This document shows, one piece after another, positions 1 through 7,012 of a stretch of 10,035 nt of DNA. Within the stretch, counting starts at the first letter, position 1. Each line of letters begins with the position of its first letter. The stretch spans positions 1 to 10,035 of the forward strand of contig CADBNQ010000280.1 in assembly GCA_902796045.1 (NCBI GenBank), read 5' to 3'. Source of the DNA: an uncultured Lachnospiraceae bacterium. Its GTDB lineage: Bacteria; Bacillota; Clostridia; Lachnospirales; Lachnospiraceae. A program made the translations under genes and the position numbers. The notes under the pieces were generated by a model. It had not been told where the DNA came from and searched no databases. It worked only from the letters and a program-made list of their open reading frames with translations.

Positions 1-54
1 ATTTACTGTCTTTTACATTAGTTTTAATTTTACTTTAATTAATGTATATTTCTT

Positions 55-2121
55 TTACGATAGTTTGTAGATCCGCAGTCCGTCGAATCTCTTGATCAGC
101 TTAAGCATACTGTTAAAGGGCTCATAATCCTTCTCCTTCTCACTCTGCGGAAGATCGGCATAATGGAGAAGAATATCCTTTTTCCGCGGGTGTCCGTCCA
201 TGGTCATTTTATGCATGCGAAGCTGGTCGCGAAGTGCTTTCCGGGCTGTTCTTTTATCAGCATAGGCTTTGATCATGGTTTCCGGAAGGTCTGCTGTTTC
301 ATACAGGTCCCCCTTCCGCCAGGCCATGGCAATATGTTCTCTGATCCACCGCTCATGCTCCATAGAGGCGATGGCATCTGTTTGGTCCCTGTGGAAGGTC
401 CTGACCATCTCATAGTCAACAGGCCGGTCTGTATAGAAACAGCCCAGAACATCCAGGTAGGCTGCGAAGCTCTTTGCCTGGTTGATATTTGACAGCTGGT
501 ATTCCAGTGACAGGTCTTCAAACTCCTTCTCCAGGGTTTCTGTTTTCACCTGTTTCTCTTTTCCCCTGTAGGAATAGCGGGCATTTAATGCCACTGCAAA
601 ATCATACAGGTGGAGAAAATTGCTGGTGGACAGGTAAGTATGCTTATTCTTGCGGTTGACCCCTTTGGTTCTGGGCACCACCGAAAAGGGAATATCGCTC
701 ATATCAACGATTTTTCTGATGTCTGAGACAAAGCGCTGTTCCTTCTCTGCCATATCGCTGTAGGCTTTCAGTCTCGGGGCCTTCCCTTCTTCATTGTTAT
801 CTTCCCATCTTCTGTACTCCTCCTTAAAGGCGTCGATCTTCTCCTGCTCCTCCCGGTCATAGAAGTAGACAGCGTAGATGGCATCGTTATTAAAATCAAA
901 AACCGCCTCCATCGGGTGAAGCTCTGTCCGGGAATTACGTCCATAAGCCGTCCGGTCCCAGCACTGCAGTTCATCACAGAGCATCAGCATATAAGCCAGA
1001 GGATGCAGCTCCATACGCAGGGGTTCCTTACACCTGTCTTTATCTTTATAGAAGGAGATTGCGAATTTGAACATACTGTTGTGGAGAAGGATGGCCGTCA
1101 GCGCATCCACATGTTTCTCATTCAATTTGTCCATCCCTATGGACAGCTCAAGTTCATGGTAGAGGCGCAGTGCACTGAAATAAGCGTGATCCATATAATA
1201 TCCGAAAAGATCAGGGGCAACAGGTTTGTTGTGGATAGTTTCCAGCATGTATTCTTCTGTGAAGTCGTAGACCCTGCCAAGCTTATCCGTGATGCCGAAG
1301 GCAAGCAGCTCTTCTATGGAATCAAAAGTGCGTCCGTAGATAGAGGCAAATTTCTCCCGGGCTTCTTTGCCCAGCTTTGCCAGGGGATCCACATCCTTGT
1401 AGCTGATGTAAAGGGTTCCTTTCCCCCGTTCCTTACCTGCCACCTCATAATAAGACAGGACCTGTTCAAAGGGAAGCTCAAAGGGGTAGCCTATATCATG
1501 GAAAAGGGAGGTCAGTCCCCAGTACTCGAGAAAGCAGCAGGCGGCGGCATGATCCTCCTGCTTGTTGGAATCATCCGGATCAAATCCATAGAAGCTTTTA
1601 AACTTTGAACGGTATAATGCATTGGATTCATAAAATGCAAGCCCCAGTGCAAAAACATAGACCGAGTGGGAATAATGGTCCCTGTGCTTCATCAGGAGCG
1701 AGCTTCCATTGGATTCAAACTCCGAGAGCAGCTCAACCATTTTTTTGGATTTCCCATAATGGCCGAAAAACATCTCAAGATAGCAATAATAGATAGTATA
1801 TGCATCCTCCGCCACGCCGGAATCAATGAATTTCTCCAGCTCGCGTTCCAGGCAGAGCCGGTTGATATCCATCTGCATATTATAGGGAATCTGTCCCGCG
1901 CTGAAGCTGATGCCCCTGTAGATGCCGTCTGCCTCTTCCATCTTTTCCTGATCCATATCAAACTGCAGCCCTTCGCACCTGTTATGCAGAAAACGCAGAG
2001 CCATGGCCTTCAGGCTGTGATCGACCGTATCAAAGTGCCTGTCCGGCTGAACAGGTCCGACTCCGGCTCCAAATAGCTGCTGGTTTCTTTTCTGCATTTT
2101 TTTCAAAGCAGTGTATGCCAT
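55..2121 (-). CDS. HD-domain phosphohydrolase-like protein with C-terminal RyR-like domain
   Basis: I do not recognise this as a named gene. The predicted protein has 688 residues. Seen in it: a histidine cluster HRDHYSH at about residues 146-152, a FHDIGYP motif with the His-Asp pair at 208-209, LLHN with His347, and LCDE with Asp383. This order fits the HD superfamily of metal-dependent phosphohydrolases. Near the C-terminus, MEHERWI followed by AMAWRKG (about 587-604) resembles the RyR repeat, which typically has an HE.W core followed by GW. There is no signal peptide or membrane segment, so it is probably cytoplasmic. The start is placed at 2121 because AGGAGGA (2137-2131) lies 9 bases upstream. 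An ATG at 2130 directly abuts that site and is too close. The gene has its own putative promoter and no co-oriented partner downstream in the window. The HD call is fairly sure; the RyR call is by motif only, and the substrate is unknown. Confidence 0.72.
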   Translation of the reverse strand: MAYTALKKMQKRNQQLFGAGVGPVQPDRHFDTVDHSLKAMALRFLHNRCEGLQFDMDQEKMEEADGIYRGISFSAGQIPYNMQMDINRLCLERELEKFIDSGVAEDAYTIYYCYLEMFFGHYGKSKKMVELLSEFESNGSSLLMKHRDHYSHSVYVFALGLAFYESNALYRSKFKSFYGFDPDDSNKQEDHAAACCFLEYWGLTSLFHDIGYPFELPFEQVLSYYEVAGKERGKGTLYISYKDVDPLAKLGKEAREKFASIYGRTFDSIEELLAFGITDKLGRVYDFTEEYMLETIHNKPVAPDLFGYYMDHAYFSALRLYHELELSIGMDKLNEKHVDALTAILLHNSMFKFAISFYKDKDRCKEPLRMELHPLAYMLMLCDELQCWDRTAYGRNSRTELHPMEAVFDFNNDAIYAVYFYDREEQEKIDAFKEEYRRWEDNNEEGKAPRLKAYSDMAEKEQRFVSDIRKIVDMSDIPFSVVPRTKGVNRKNKHTYLSTSNFLHLYDFAVALNARYSYRGKEKQVKTETLEKEFEDLSLEYQLSNINQAKSFAAYLDVLGCFYTDRPVDYEMVRTFHRDQTDAIASMEHERWIREHIAMAWRKGDLYETADLPETMIKAYADKRTARKALRDQLRMHKMTMDGHPRKKDILLHYADLPQSEKEKDYEPFNSMLKLIKRFDGLRIYKLS

Positions 2122-2173
2122 CCCGATCATTCCTCCTGTAAACTGATAGTAGATTTAACCAAAACTATTAAAT

Positions 2174-2202
2174 ATGATACCATCTATTTACACCAGAAAC
2201 AA
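2174..2202 (-). promoter_or_regulatory. Putative promoter of the HD-RyR gene
   Basis: On the minus strand, TTGTTT (2202-2197) and TATCAT (2179-2174) are separated by exactly 17 bases. TG at minus-3/-2 of the -10 box gives an extended -10. The -35 box is weak (3 of 6) and the -10 box good (5 of 6). It lies about 50 bases upstream of the start codon, after the ATPase stop, so the HD-RyR gene can be expressed independently of the pump. Confidence 0.45.
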
Positions 2203-2236
2203 CTTTTTTGATCCCGTAAACAAAAATCAGCCTGTC

Positions 2237-4099
2237 TTATTGATATTTTCTGTCATAGAGCAGGGCAGCCAGAAGCACCACAAAGCAGGACCCGGCATTG
2301 TGAACCAGTGCCCCGGTGGTCGGATTCAGAACGCCCATCACTGACAGGGTGATGGCTATGAAATTGATACACATTGACAGGGTGATCGCTGTCCTGATCG
2401 TCCTCGCTGTGGTCATGCCCAGCCATTTCAGATAAGGCAGCCTGCCGATGTCGTCTGTCATCAGGGCAACATCAGCCGCGTCCACTGCTATATCACTGCC
2501 CATCGCCCCCATAGCCACGCCGACATCGGCTGTTTTCAGGGCAGGTGCATCATTTACGCCGTCTCCTACCATGCAGACTGTACCTCTTCCTTTCAGGGCA
2601 ATCACATTAGATACCTTCTCTGCCGGGAGAAGGTCTGCACATACTTCATCGATTCCTGTCTTTTTGGCAAAGTATTCCGCTGCTTTATGGTTATCTCCGG
2701 TAAGCAGAACCGGCTTTGTCCCCATCTCTTTCAGTCTTTTTATGACATCAGCTGCTTCAGGGCGAAGGACGTCAGAAAGAGCAATCACGCCAAGGATGTC
2801 TGATTCGTCCGCTGCTATAACAGAGGCTTTCCCCTCAGACCGCATCCTTTCTAACACTTCAGCTGTCTTGTCATCGATGACGGTGCCGCTTTCAACAATA
2901 TATTTTTCGTTCCCGAAGAAGAGCTTTCTGTTATTATATAATACAGAGATCCCCTTTCCTGCCGACATCTTAAAGTCAGAAGTATCATACAAGGTGCAGC
3001 CTTCCTCTGCTGCCTTTCGTGTGATGGCCTTTCCCATCGGGTGTTCACTCCGGCTCTCTGCAGAAGCGGCCAGGAGAAGGAGTTCCTCAGAGGATATATC
3101 CGAAACGGGGATCACATCACTGACTTCAAGGCAGCCGTGTGTCAGTGTACCGGTTTTATCAAAAGCCATCGTATCTACCTTGCCCATATTCTCCAGGACT
3201 TCACCCGATTTGATAATAACACCGTGTTTTGTAGCCTGACCTATGGCTGCCATGATTGCCGTGGGTGTCGCAAGGACAAGAGCACAGGGACAGAAAACGA
3301 CCATGACGGTAACTGCTCTCACAATGTTGCCGGTAAAGATGTATGCACCAATGGCAATCAGCAGGGCGACCGGCACCAGCCAGCTTGCCCACTTGTCCGC
3401 GATCCGCTGCGTCGGCGCCTGGTTTTTCTCAGCATCCTCCACCATACGGATCAGTTTCTTTAGAGAACTGTCCTCGCCGACCTTTGTGGCTTCAATATCA
3501 ACAGATCCGAAACGGTTTATCGTCCCGCAGTAGACAGCATCTCCCGGTGCCTTATCCACTGGAAGGCTCTCCCCGGTCATAACGGACTGGTCTATCGAAG
3601 TCTCGCCGGTCATGATAACACCGTCTACGGGAATGGTTTCTCCCGGCAGAATCCGCAGTGTATCTCCAATCTGAATCTCTTCAGCAGGAACCAGTATCTC
3701 CTTCCCGTCTCTGATGACCCGACCGGTATCCGGGGCAAGGGCTATCAGATTCTTAAGTCCTTTCTTTGCGCGTTCTGTCGTCATATCTTCCAGCAAAGCA
3801 CCTATCTCCATAATAAAGGCAACTTCTCCCGCAGCAAACAAATCGCCTATGCAAAGTGCTGCGATCATAGCCATGGAAATCAGCAGGGCCGATGAAATCT
3901 TGCTGATCCCCTTATTGTATATGATCCTCCAGACCGCCAGATACAAAAGCGGCAGTCCGCAGATAACAACACAGACCCAGGCAAAGTTTTCTCCTTCCGG
4001 ATAGCCGATCCGCGGCAGTATAAAGGATGCAAGCAGGAACAGGCCTCCGACTATCGTCATAAACCAGCCTGCAAGAAAATCGTTTATCTTTTTGATCAT
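2237..4099 (-). CDS. P1B-type heavy-metal-transporting ATPase
   Basis: A 620-residue membrane pump that would export a transition metal at the cost of ATP. All core P-type motifs are present: TGES at 175-178 (actuator), CPC at 270-272 in the metal-binding membrane helix, DKTGT at 314-318 with phosphorylated Asp314, SEHP at 351-354 (P1B signature), TGDN at 467-470 and GDGVND at 512-517. It starts almost directly with membrane helices and lacks the usual N-terminal HMA metal-binding domain. The last helix carries VHNAGS (599-604) rather than the D.G motif of Zn/Cd pumps or the M..SS motif of Cu pumps, so metal specificity is open; Zn, Cd or Mn are candidates. The start at 4099 is set by AGGAGG (4112-4107) 7 bases upstream. 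A longer reading to 4399 would run through the promoters and the opposite tetR gene. It is divergent from a TetR regulator that probably controls it. Confidence 0.93.
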   Translation of the reverse strand: MIKKINDFLAGWFMTIVGGLFLLASFILPRIGYPEGENFAWVCVVICGLPLLYLAVWRIIYNKGISKISSALLISMAMIAALCIGDLFAAGEVAFIMEIGALLEDMTTERAKKGLKNLIALAPDTGRVIRDGKEILVPAEEIQIGDTLRILPGETIPVDGVIMTGETSIDQSVMTGESLPVDKAPGDAVYCGTINRFGSVDIEATKVGEDSSLKKLIRMVEDAEKNQAPTQRIADKWASWLVPVALLIAIGAYIFTGNIVRAVTVMVVFCPCALVLATPTAIMAAIGQATKHGVIIKSGEVLENMGKVDTMAFDKTGTLTHGCLEVSDVIPVSDISSEELLLLAASAESRSEHPMGKAITRKAAEEGCTLYDTSDFKMSAGKGISVLYNNRKLFFGNEKYIVESGTVIDDKTAEVLERMRSEGKASVIAADESDILGVIALSDVLRPEAADVIKRLKEMGTKPVLLTGDNHKAAEYFAKKTGIDEVCADLLPAEKVSNVIALKGRGTVCMVGDGVNDAPALKTADVGVAMGAMGSDIAVDAADVALMTDDIGRLPYLKWLGMTTARTIRTAITLSMCINFIAITLSVMGVLNPTTGALVHNAGSCFVVLLAALLYDRKYQ

Positions 4100-4113
4100 G
4101 GTAACGCCTCCTG

Positions 4114-4142
4114 TTGACAATTGTTTATCGCAATCGTATAAT
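4114..4142 (+). promoter_or_regulatory. Consensus promoter of the tetR gene
   Basis: TTGACA (4114-4119) and TATAAT (4137-4142) are perfect -35 and -10 boxes 17 bases apart on the plus strand. Transcription would start near 4149, giving a leader of about 120 bases before the TTG start of the TetR gene. The -35 box begins two bases beyond the ribosome binding site of the ATPase gene on the other strand. Confidence 0.75.
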
Positions 4143-4154
4143 ATATTTATTACT

Positions 4155-4167
4155 GAACATATTGTTC
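4155..4167. promoter_or_regulatory. Putative TetR operator 1
   Basis: Palindrome GAACA-TAT-TGTTC. It lies between the predicted start points of the two opposing promoters (about 4149 plus, about 4168 minus), where one bound repressor could block both. The same GAACA/TGTTC half-sites recur in the second palindrome at 4220-4239, which supports specific recognition. Assignment to the adjacent TetR protein is inferred. Confidence 0.5.
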
Positions 4168-4174
4168 GATTACG

Positions 4175-4203
4175 ATTATACGGACCAGGAGAAGAAATAA
4201 CAA
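4175..4203 (-). promoter_or_regulatory. Putative promoter of the metal ATPase gene
   Basis: On the minus strand, TTGTTA (4203-4198) and TATAAT (4180-4175) are 17 bases apart: a perfect -10 and a 4 of 6 -35. Transcription would start near 4168 and run left, through the palindrome at 4155-4167. The -10 boxes of this and the tetR promoter lie within an 8-base inverted repeat, CGTATAAT (4135-4142) and ATTATACG (4175-4182). Confidence 0.6.
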
Positions 4204-4219
4204 TGGTCAGATATGGCTT

Positions 4220-4239
4220 AATGTTCGTTAATGAACATT
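4220..4239. promoter_or_regulatory. Putative TetR operator 2
   Basis: A perfect inverted repeat with arms AATGTTC (4220-4226) and GAACATT (4233-4239) around a six-base spacer. Size and symmetry fit a TetR-dimer operator. It lies in the tetR leader, about 70 bases after the predicted tetR transcription start, and upstream of the ATPase promoter. Binding here could act as a roadblock to tetR transcription. Confidence 0.55.
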
Positions 4240-4271
4240 CTGCATAAAATGTACAGGAGGAAAGAATCACG

Positions 4272-4838
4272 TTGGATCGGAGACAGAAAAAAACAAGGCA
4301 GGCTGTATATGACGCATTTACCAGCCTGCTTGAAAAAAAATCATATTCTAATATTACAGTACAGGAAATCATTGACAGGGCGGATATCGGCCGAAGCACC
4401 TTCTATTCGCACTTTGAGACAAAAGATGAACTGCTGAAAGCCCTGTGTACGGAGATATTTGACCATGTATTCTCAGAGAACCTCTCACGGGAACGCACAC
4501 ATGACTTCTCCGGGACAGAAAAGAATATCGAAGGGGAAATCACCCATATTTTATATCATCTGCAGGATAACAGGAGCTATATCAGAAGCATACTGTCGAG
4601 CGAAAGCGGGGAAATCTTTATGCGTTACTTCAAAGAATATCTTGAACAGATATTTGATGGAGAACTGGACAGATCCGCATCTGACATCCCTAAAGAGTAC
4701 ATGCTCAATCACATGGTCTGGGACTTTGCGGAAACCGTCCGCTGGTGGATGAACAACGTCAGCTACTCCCCGGAAGAGATCAGCCGCTTTTTCTTCAGGA
4801 CCACCCTGGGCAGCAACCTTAAAAAAGATTTTTCATAA
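4272..4838 (+). CDS. TetR/AcrR-family transcriptional regulator
   Basis: A 188-residue DNA-binding regulator of normal TetR size. Residues 28-54 form the typical helix-turn-helix, with ITVQEIIDRADIGRST followed by FYSHFETKDEL. The C-terminal half is the variable ligand-binding part; its WWMNN...SPEEI pattern (about 158-170) resembles the TetR C-terminal subfamily common in Firmicutes regulators. Translation appears to start at TTG (4272), because no other start codon is in frame after AGGAGG (4255-4260); the 11-base spacing is slightly long. The gene is divergent from the metal ATPase, with two shared-motif palindromes between them, so its likely role is repression of the pump and of itself, relieved by metal or another ligand. 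A TetR regulator is less usual for a metal pump than ArsR or MerR types, and no obvious cysteine-rich metal site is seen. Its 3' end overlaps mobB by 20 bases. Confidence 0.92.
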   Translation: MDRRQKKTRQAVYDAFTSLLEKKSYSNITVQEIIDRADIGRSTFYSHFETKDELLKALCTEIFDHVFSENLSRERTHDFSGTEKNIEGEITHILYHLQDNRSYIRSILSSESGEIFMRYFKEYLEQIFDGELDRSASDIPKEYMLNHMVWDFAETVRWWMNNVSYSPEEISRFFFRTTLGSNLKKDFS

Positions 4839-5337
4839 TGCAGCGAAAGATGGCTTCGGTGTCATCCAGATCAAAGACCGGACATGGCAGGGGTTCGGAA
4901 AGAGGTATATCAGTCGCAATACAGAGGAGCGTATGGCTGTCGCAGACACTTTTATATGAGACCTCACCCCGGATCACCTCAACTTTAGGGTAAGAAGAAT
5001 CCTTCATCCCCTCAATCATGACTACGTCGACATCTCCCATCAGCCGGACCATCTCCTCCACAGGCAGCTGATGCCTGACACGGACAAAGGACTGTGTATC
5101 AGAAAACACGGCCGTTGCCGCAGCGCCTGCCCGGTAGAAGCGGTCGGAATCTGTCCCCTCTACATCACACTCAAAGGAATGACCGTCGTGTTTGATGACT
5201 CCCACAGTCATCCCTTTATCAGTAAAAGCATGGATCAGCCTCTCTACCAGCCCGGTTTTACCACTGTTCTTTAAGCCGCTGACACAGAAAAGAACCGGAT
5301 CTCTTTTATTGTCTGACATCGTTTTTTGTTTTATCAT
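4819..5337 (-). CDS. mobB: MobB, molybdopterin-guanine dinucleotide biosynthesis adaptor
   Basis: A 172-residue GTP-binding protein of the MobB family, which assists MobA in adding GMP to molybdopterin. Walker A is GLKNSGKT at residues 21-28. The family block VIKHDGHSF followed by GTDSDRFYRAGA (about 47-72) is well kept, and VVMIEGMKDSSYPKVEV gives the Walker B/C-terminal motif (about 105-121). Length matches stand-alone MobB. The start at 5337 is preferred because GGAAAG (5350-5345) lies 7 bases upstream; a second ATG at 5319 has no ribosome binding site. It follows the amylase gene by 17 bases and is probably last in that operon. No other molybdenum cofactor gene or molybdoenzyme is in the window, so its partner is either elsewhere or just outside. 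Its 3' end overlaps the converging tetR gene. Confidence 0.93.
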   Translation of the reverse strand: MIKQKTMSDNKRDPVLFCVSGLKNSGKTGLVERLIHAFTDKGMTVGVIKHDGHSFECDVEGTDSDRFYRAGAAATAVFSDTQSFVRVRHQLPVEEMVRLMGDVDVVMIEGMKDSSYPKVEVIRGEVSYKSVCDSHTLLCIATDIPLSEPLPCPVFDLDDTEAIFRCIMKNLF

Positions 5338-5354
5338 TGAAATGCTTTCCGTCC

Positions 5355-6989
5355 TCAGAAGCTTTTGGCCCAGTTCACAAGAGAATTGTGCCAGATATTC
5401 TCGGTGACATCCCTGCGCATCTGATCAGTGACAGGACCGTTTTTAGCCATTTTGGAGAGAATCAGAGCCTGAAGCTGTTCAACCGTCATCTGGTCATATG
5501 GAATGTCAGGAATCTCCGTCTCTTCCAGAAGAAGCCCGGCTTTCACCGCTGCTTCAGATGCCCCCTTTGATGCTGTCTCTGACAACGTCTCAGGCGATGC
5601 CTCAGGTACTTCCTCCACTTCCTGCACAGGAACCGCTGCCTCTATGACCGCAGGAGTACTGTCGCTTTCGGGAGCAAAAATGTCGCCGCTGCAGCCCGGA
5701 AGGGCGATATTCAGCCTTCCGGATGAACTCTCCACTCTTCTGCCGCTGAGCAGACCCACATAAGTACTGCTGCCGGCTTCCACGTTAATCCCGCCTTCTT
5801 GGTCACTGTTATTCACTGCCACGATGAGACTGCCTCTGGCAAAGGCATATTGCTGGTTGGTCAGACAAAGCTGCCTGTAGTCCCCATAGACCAGATCCTG
5901 CCTCCACTGACGATGGATCTGGCCCAGCGCCGCAATCAGACGGGTACAGGGATTGGTCTTGTAATCGCCGCTGTGAGCACCCAGGTCGATACAGGGACGA
6001 AGAGAATCATCCGAATACCGCTCCTTCCTCCCCTCGATTCCAAACTCACTGCCATAGTAGACAGAAGGTATGCCGGGCAGGGTGTAGAGAAGAATGTGGG
6101 CGGGCATATAATGGGCCTTGTTCCTCAGTTTGGTGCTGATGCGTTCCACATCATGGTTATCCACAAAATTGTACAGTCTGATACGATCAGGAATCAGGGT
6201 CCTGGTTCGCTGCACCGTATGCGCAATTTCAAAATAATTATGGTCATTATGTCCGCTGTAGAGTGCCTTGTGCAGAGCGTAATTCGTGACGCTGTGGAGT
6301 GTATGCTCATTTGCCCAGCGGGAATAATCTCCATGTATGACTTCTCCCATCAGCCAGAAGTCAGCTTTCACTTCATCCGCCGTCTTTCGCAGAGCTTTCA
6401 TAAATTCAAAATCCAGCACATCCGCCGCATCCAGTCGAAGTCCGTCTACATCAAATTCACTGACCCAGAAGCGGACCACATCGCAGATATAATCCCGAAC
6501 TACAGGATTCTTCTGGTTCAGTTTGGCCAGAAGATTATATCCTCCCCAATTATCATAGGAGAAACCGTCATGGTACTCTGTATCGCTCTGGAAATTAACA
6601 TGGCAATACCAGTCCCGGAAAGGAGAGTTCTCCCGTTTCGTCTGTATATCCTTAAAGGCGAAGAAATCCCGCCCGGTGTGGTTAAAGACCCCGTCAAAGA
6701 TCACTCTTATGCCGGCTCGGTGACAGGCTGCCACAAAATCTTTCAGATCATCATTCGTCCCCAGGCGGCTGTCGAGCAATCTGTAATCTGTTGTCTCATA
6801 TCCATGTCCGACTGATTGGAAAAGAGGACCGATATAGAGAGCAGTAAATCCCAGTTTTTTAATATGTTCAATCCATGGCAGCAATGTGACCAGCCGGTGA
6901 ACCGGTTCACCATAATCATTATGTCTGGGAGCACCGGCCAGTCCCAGAGGATAGATGTGATAAAATACTGCTTCGTCATACCAGGCCAT
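5355..6989 (-). CDS. GH13 alpha-amylase-family glycosidase with C-terminal tail
   Basis: A 544-residue alpha-glucan hydrolase. The four GH13 regions are intact: DGVFNH (99-104), DGLRLDAAD (182-190) with nucleophile Asp187, MGEV with acid/base Glu216, and FVDNHD (275-280) with Asp280. The (beta/alpha)8 barrel spans about 1-360, followed by a beta domain to about 440. There is no signal peptide, so it should act in the cytoplasm on imported maltodextrins or similar oligosaccharides. The catalytic part is short compared with neopullulanase and lacks their N-terminal domain. After residue 440 comes an acidic Ala/Glu/Pro-rich linker (about 442-490) and a final helical stretch, 496-544, of unknown role. 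Start supported by AGGAGG (7003-6998) 8 bases upstream. It lies 23 bases after the diguanylate cyclase gene in the same operon. Exact substrate cannot be read from the sequence. Confidence 0.93.
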   Translation of the reverse strand: MAWYDEAVFYHIYPLGLAGAPRHNDYGEPVHRLVTLLPWIEHIKKLGFTALYIGPLFQSVGHGYETTDYRLLDSRLGTNDDLKDFVAACHRAGIRVIFDGVFNHTGRDFFAFKDIQTKRENSPFRDWYCHVNFQSDTEYHDGFSYDNWGGYNLLAKLNQKNPVVRDYICDVVRFWVSEFDVDGLRLDAADVLDFEFMKALRKTADEVKADFWLMGEVIHGDYSRWANEHTLHSVTNYALHKALYSGHNDHNYFEIAHTVQRTRTLIPDRIRLYNFVDNHDVERISTKLRNKAHYMPAHILLYTLPGIPSVYYGSEFGIEGRKERYSDDSLRPCIDLGAHSGDYKTNPCTRLIAALGQIHRQWRQDLVYGDYRQLCLTNQQYAFARGSLIVAVNNSDQEGGINVEAGSSTYVGLLSGRRVESSSGRLNIALPGCSGDIFAPESDSTPAVIEAAVPVQEVEEVPEASPETLSETASKGASEAAVKAGLLLEETEIPDIPYDQMTVEQLQALILSKMAKNGPVTDQMRRDVTENIWHNSLVNWAKSF

Positions 6990-7012
6990 TACCGGTTCCT
7001 CCTAATCTGTCA

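Noticed and set aside
1..54. Terminator after the HD-RyR gene
   Set aside because: Very AT-rich with only a weak ACATTA/TAATGT pairing across a long loop and no convincing stem plus T-run.
916..1608. Plus-strand open frame (230 codons) opposite the HD-RyR gene
   Set aside because: Shadow of the minus-strand gene with no independent signals for translation.
2122..2130. ATG at 2130 as the start of the HD-RyR gene
   Set aside because: It directly abuts AGGAGGA; the ATG at 2121 has the proper 9-base spacing.
2448..3239. Plus-strand open frame (263 codons) opposite the metal ATPase
   Set aside because: Serine-rich translation typical of antisense reading; the ATPase on the minus strand has every catalytic motif.
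4100..4399. 100-residue N-terminal extension of the ATPase
   Set aside because: It would read through two promoters, two palindromes and the start of the opposite tetR gene. The start at 4099 has a strong ribosome binding site and gives a normal protein.
4815..4838. Rho-independent terminator between tetR and mobB
   Set aside because: A run of A then T is present but there is no GC-rich stem.
5799..6815. Long plus-strand open frame (338 codons) opposite the amylase gene
   Set aside because: It is the antisense shadow of an intact GH13 gene, has no recognisable domain and no ribosome binding site.
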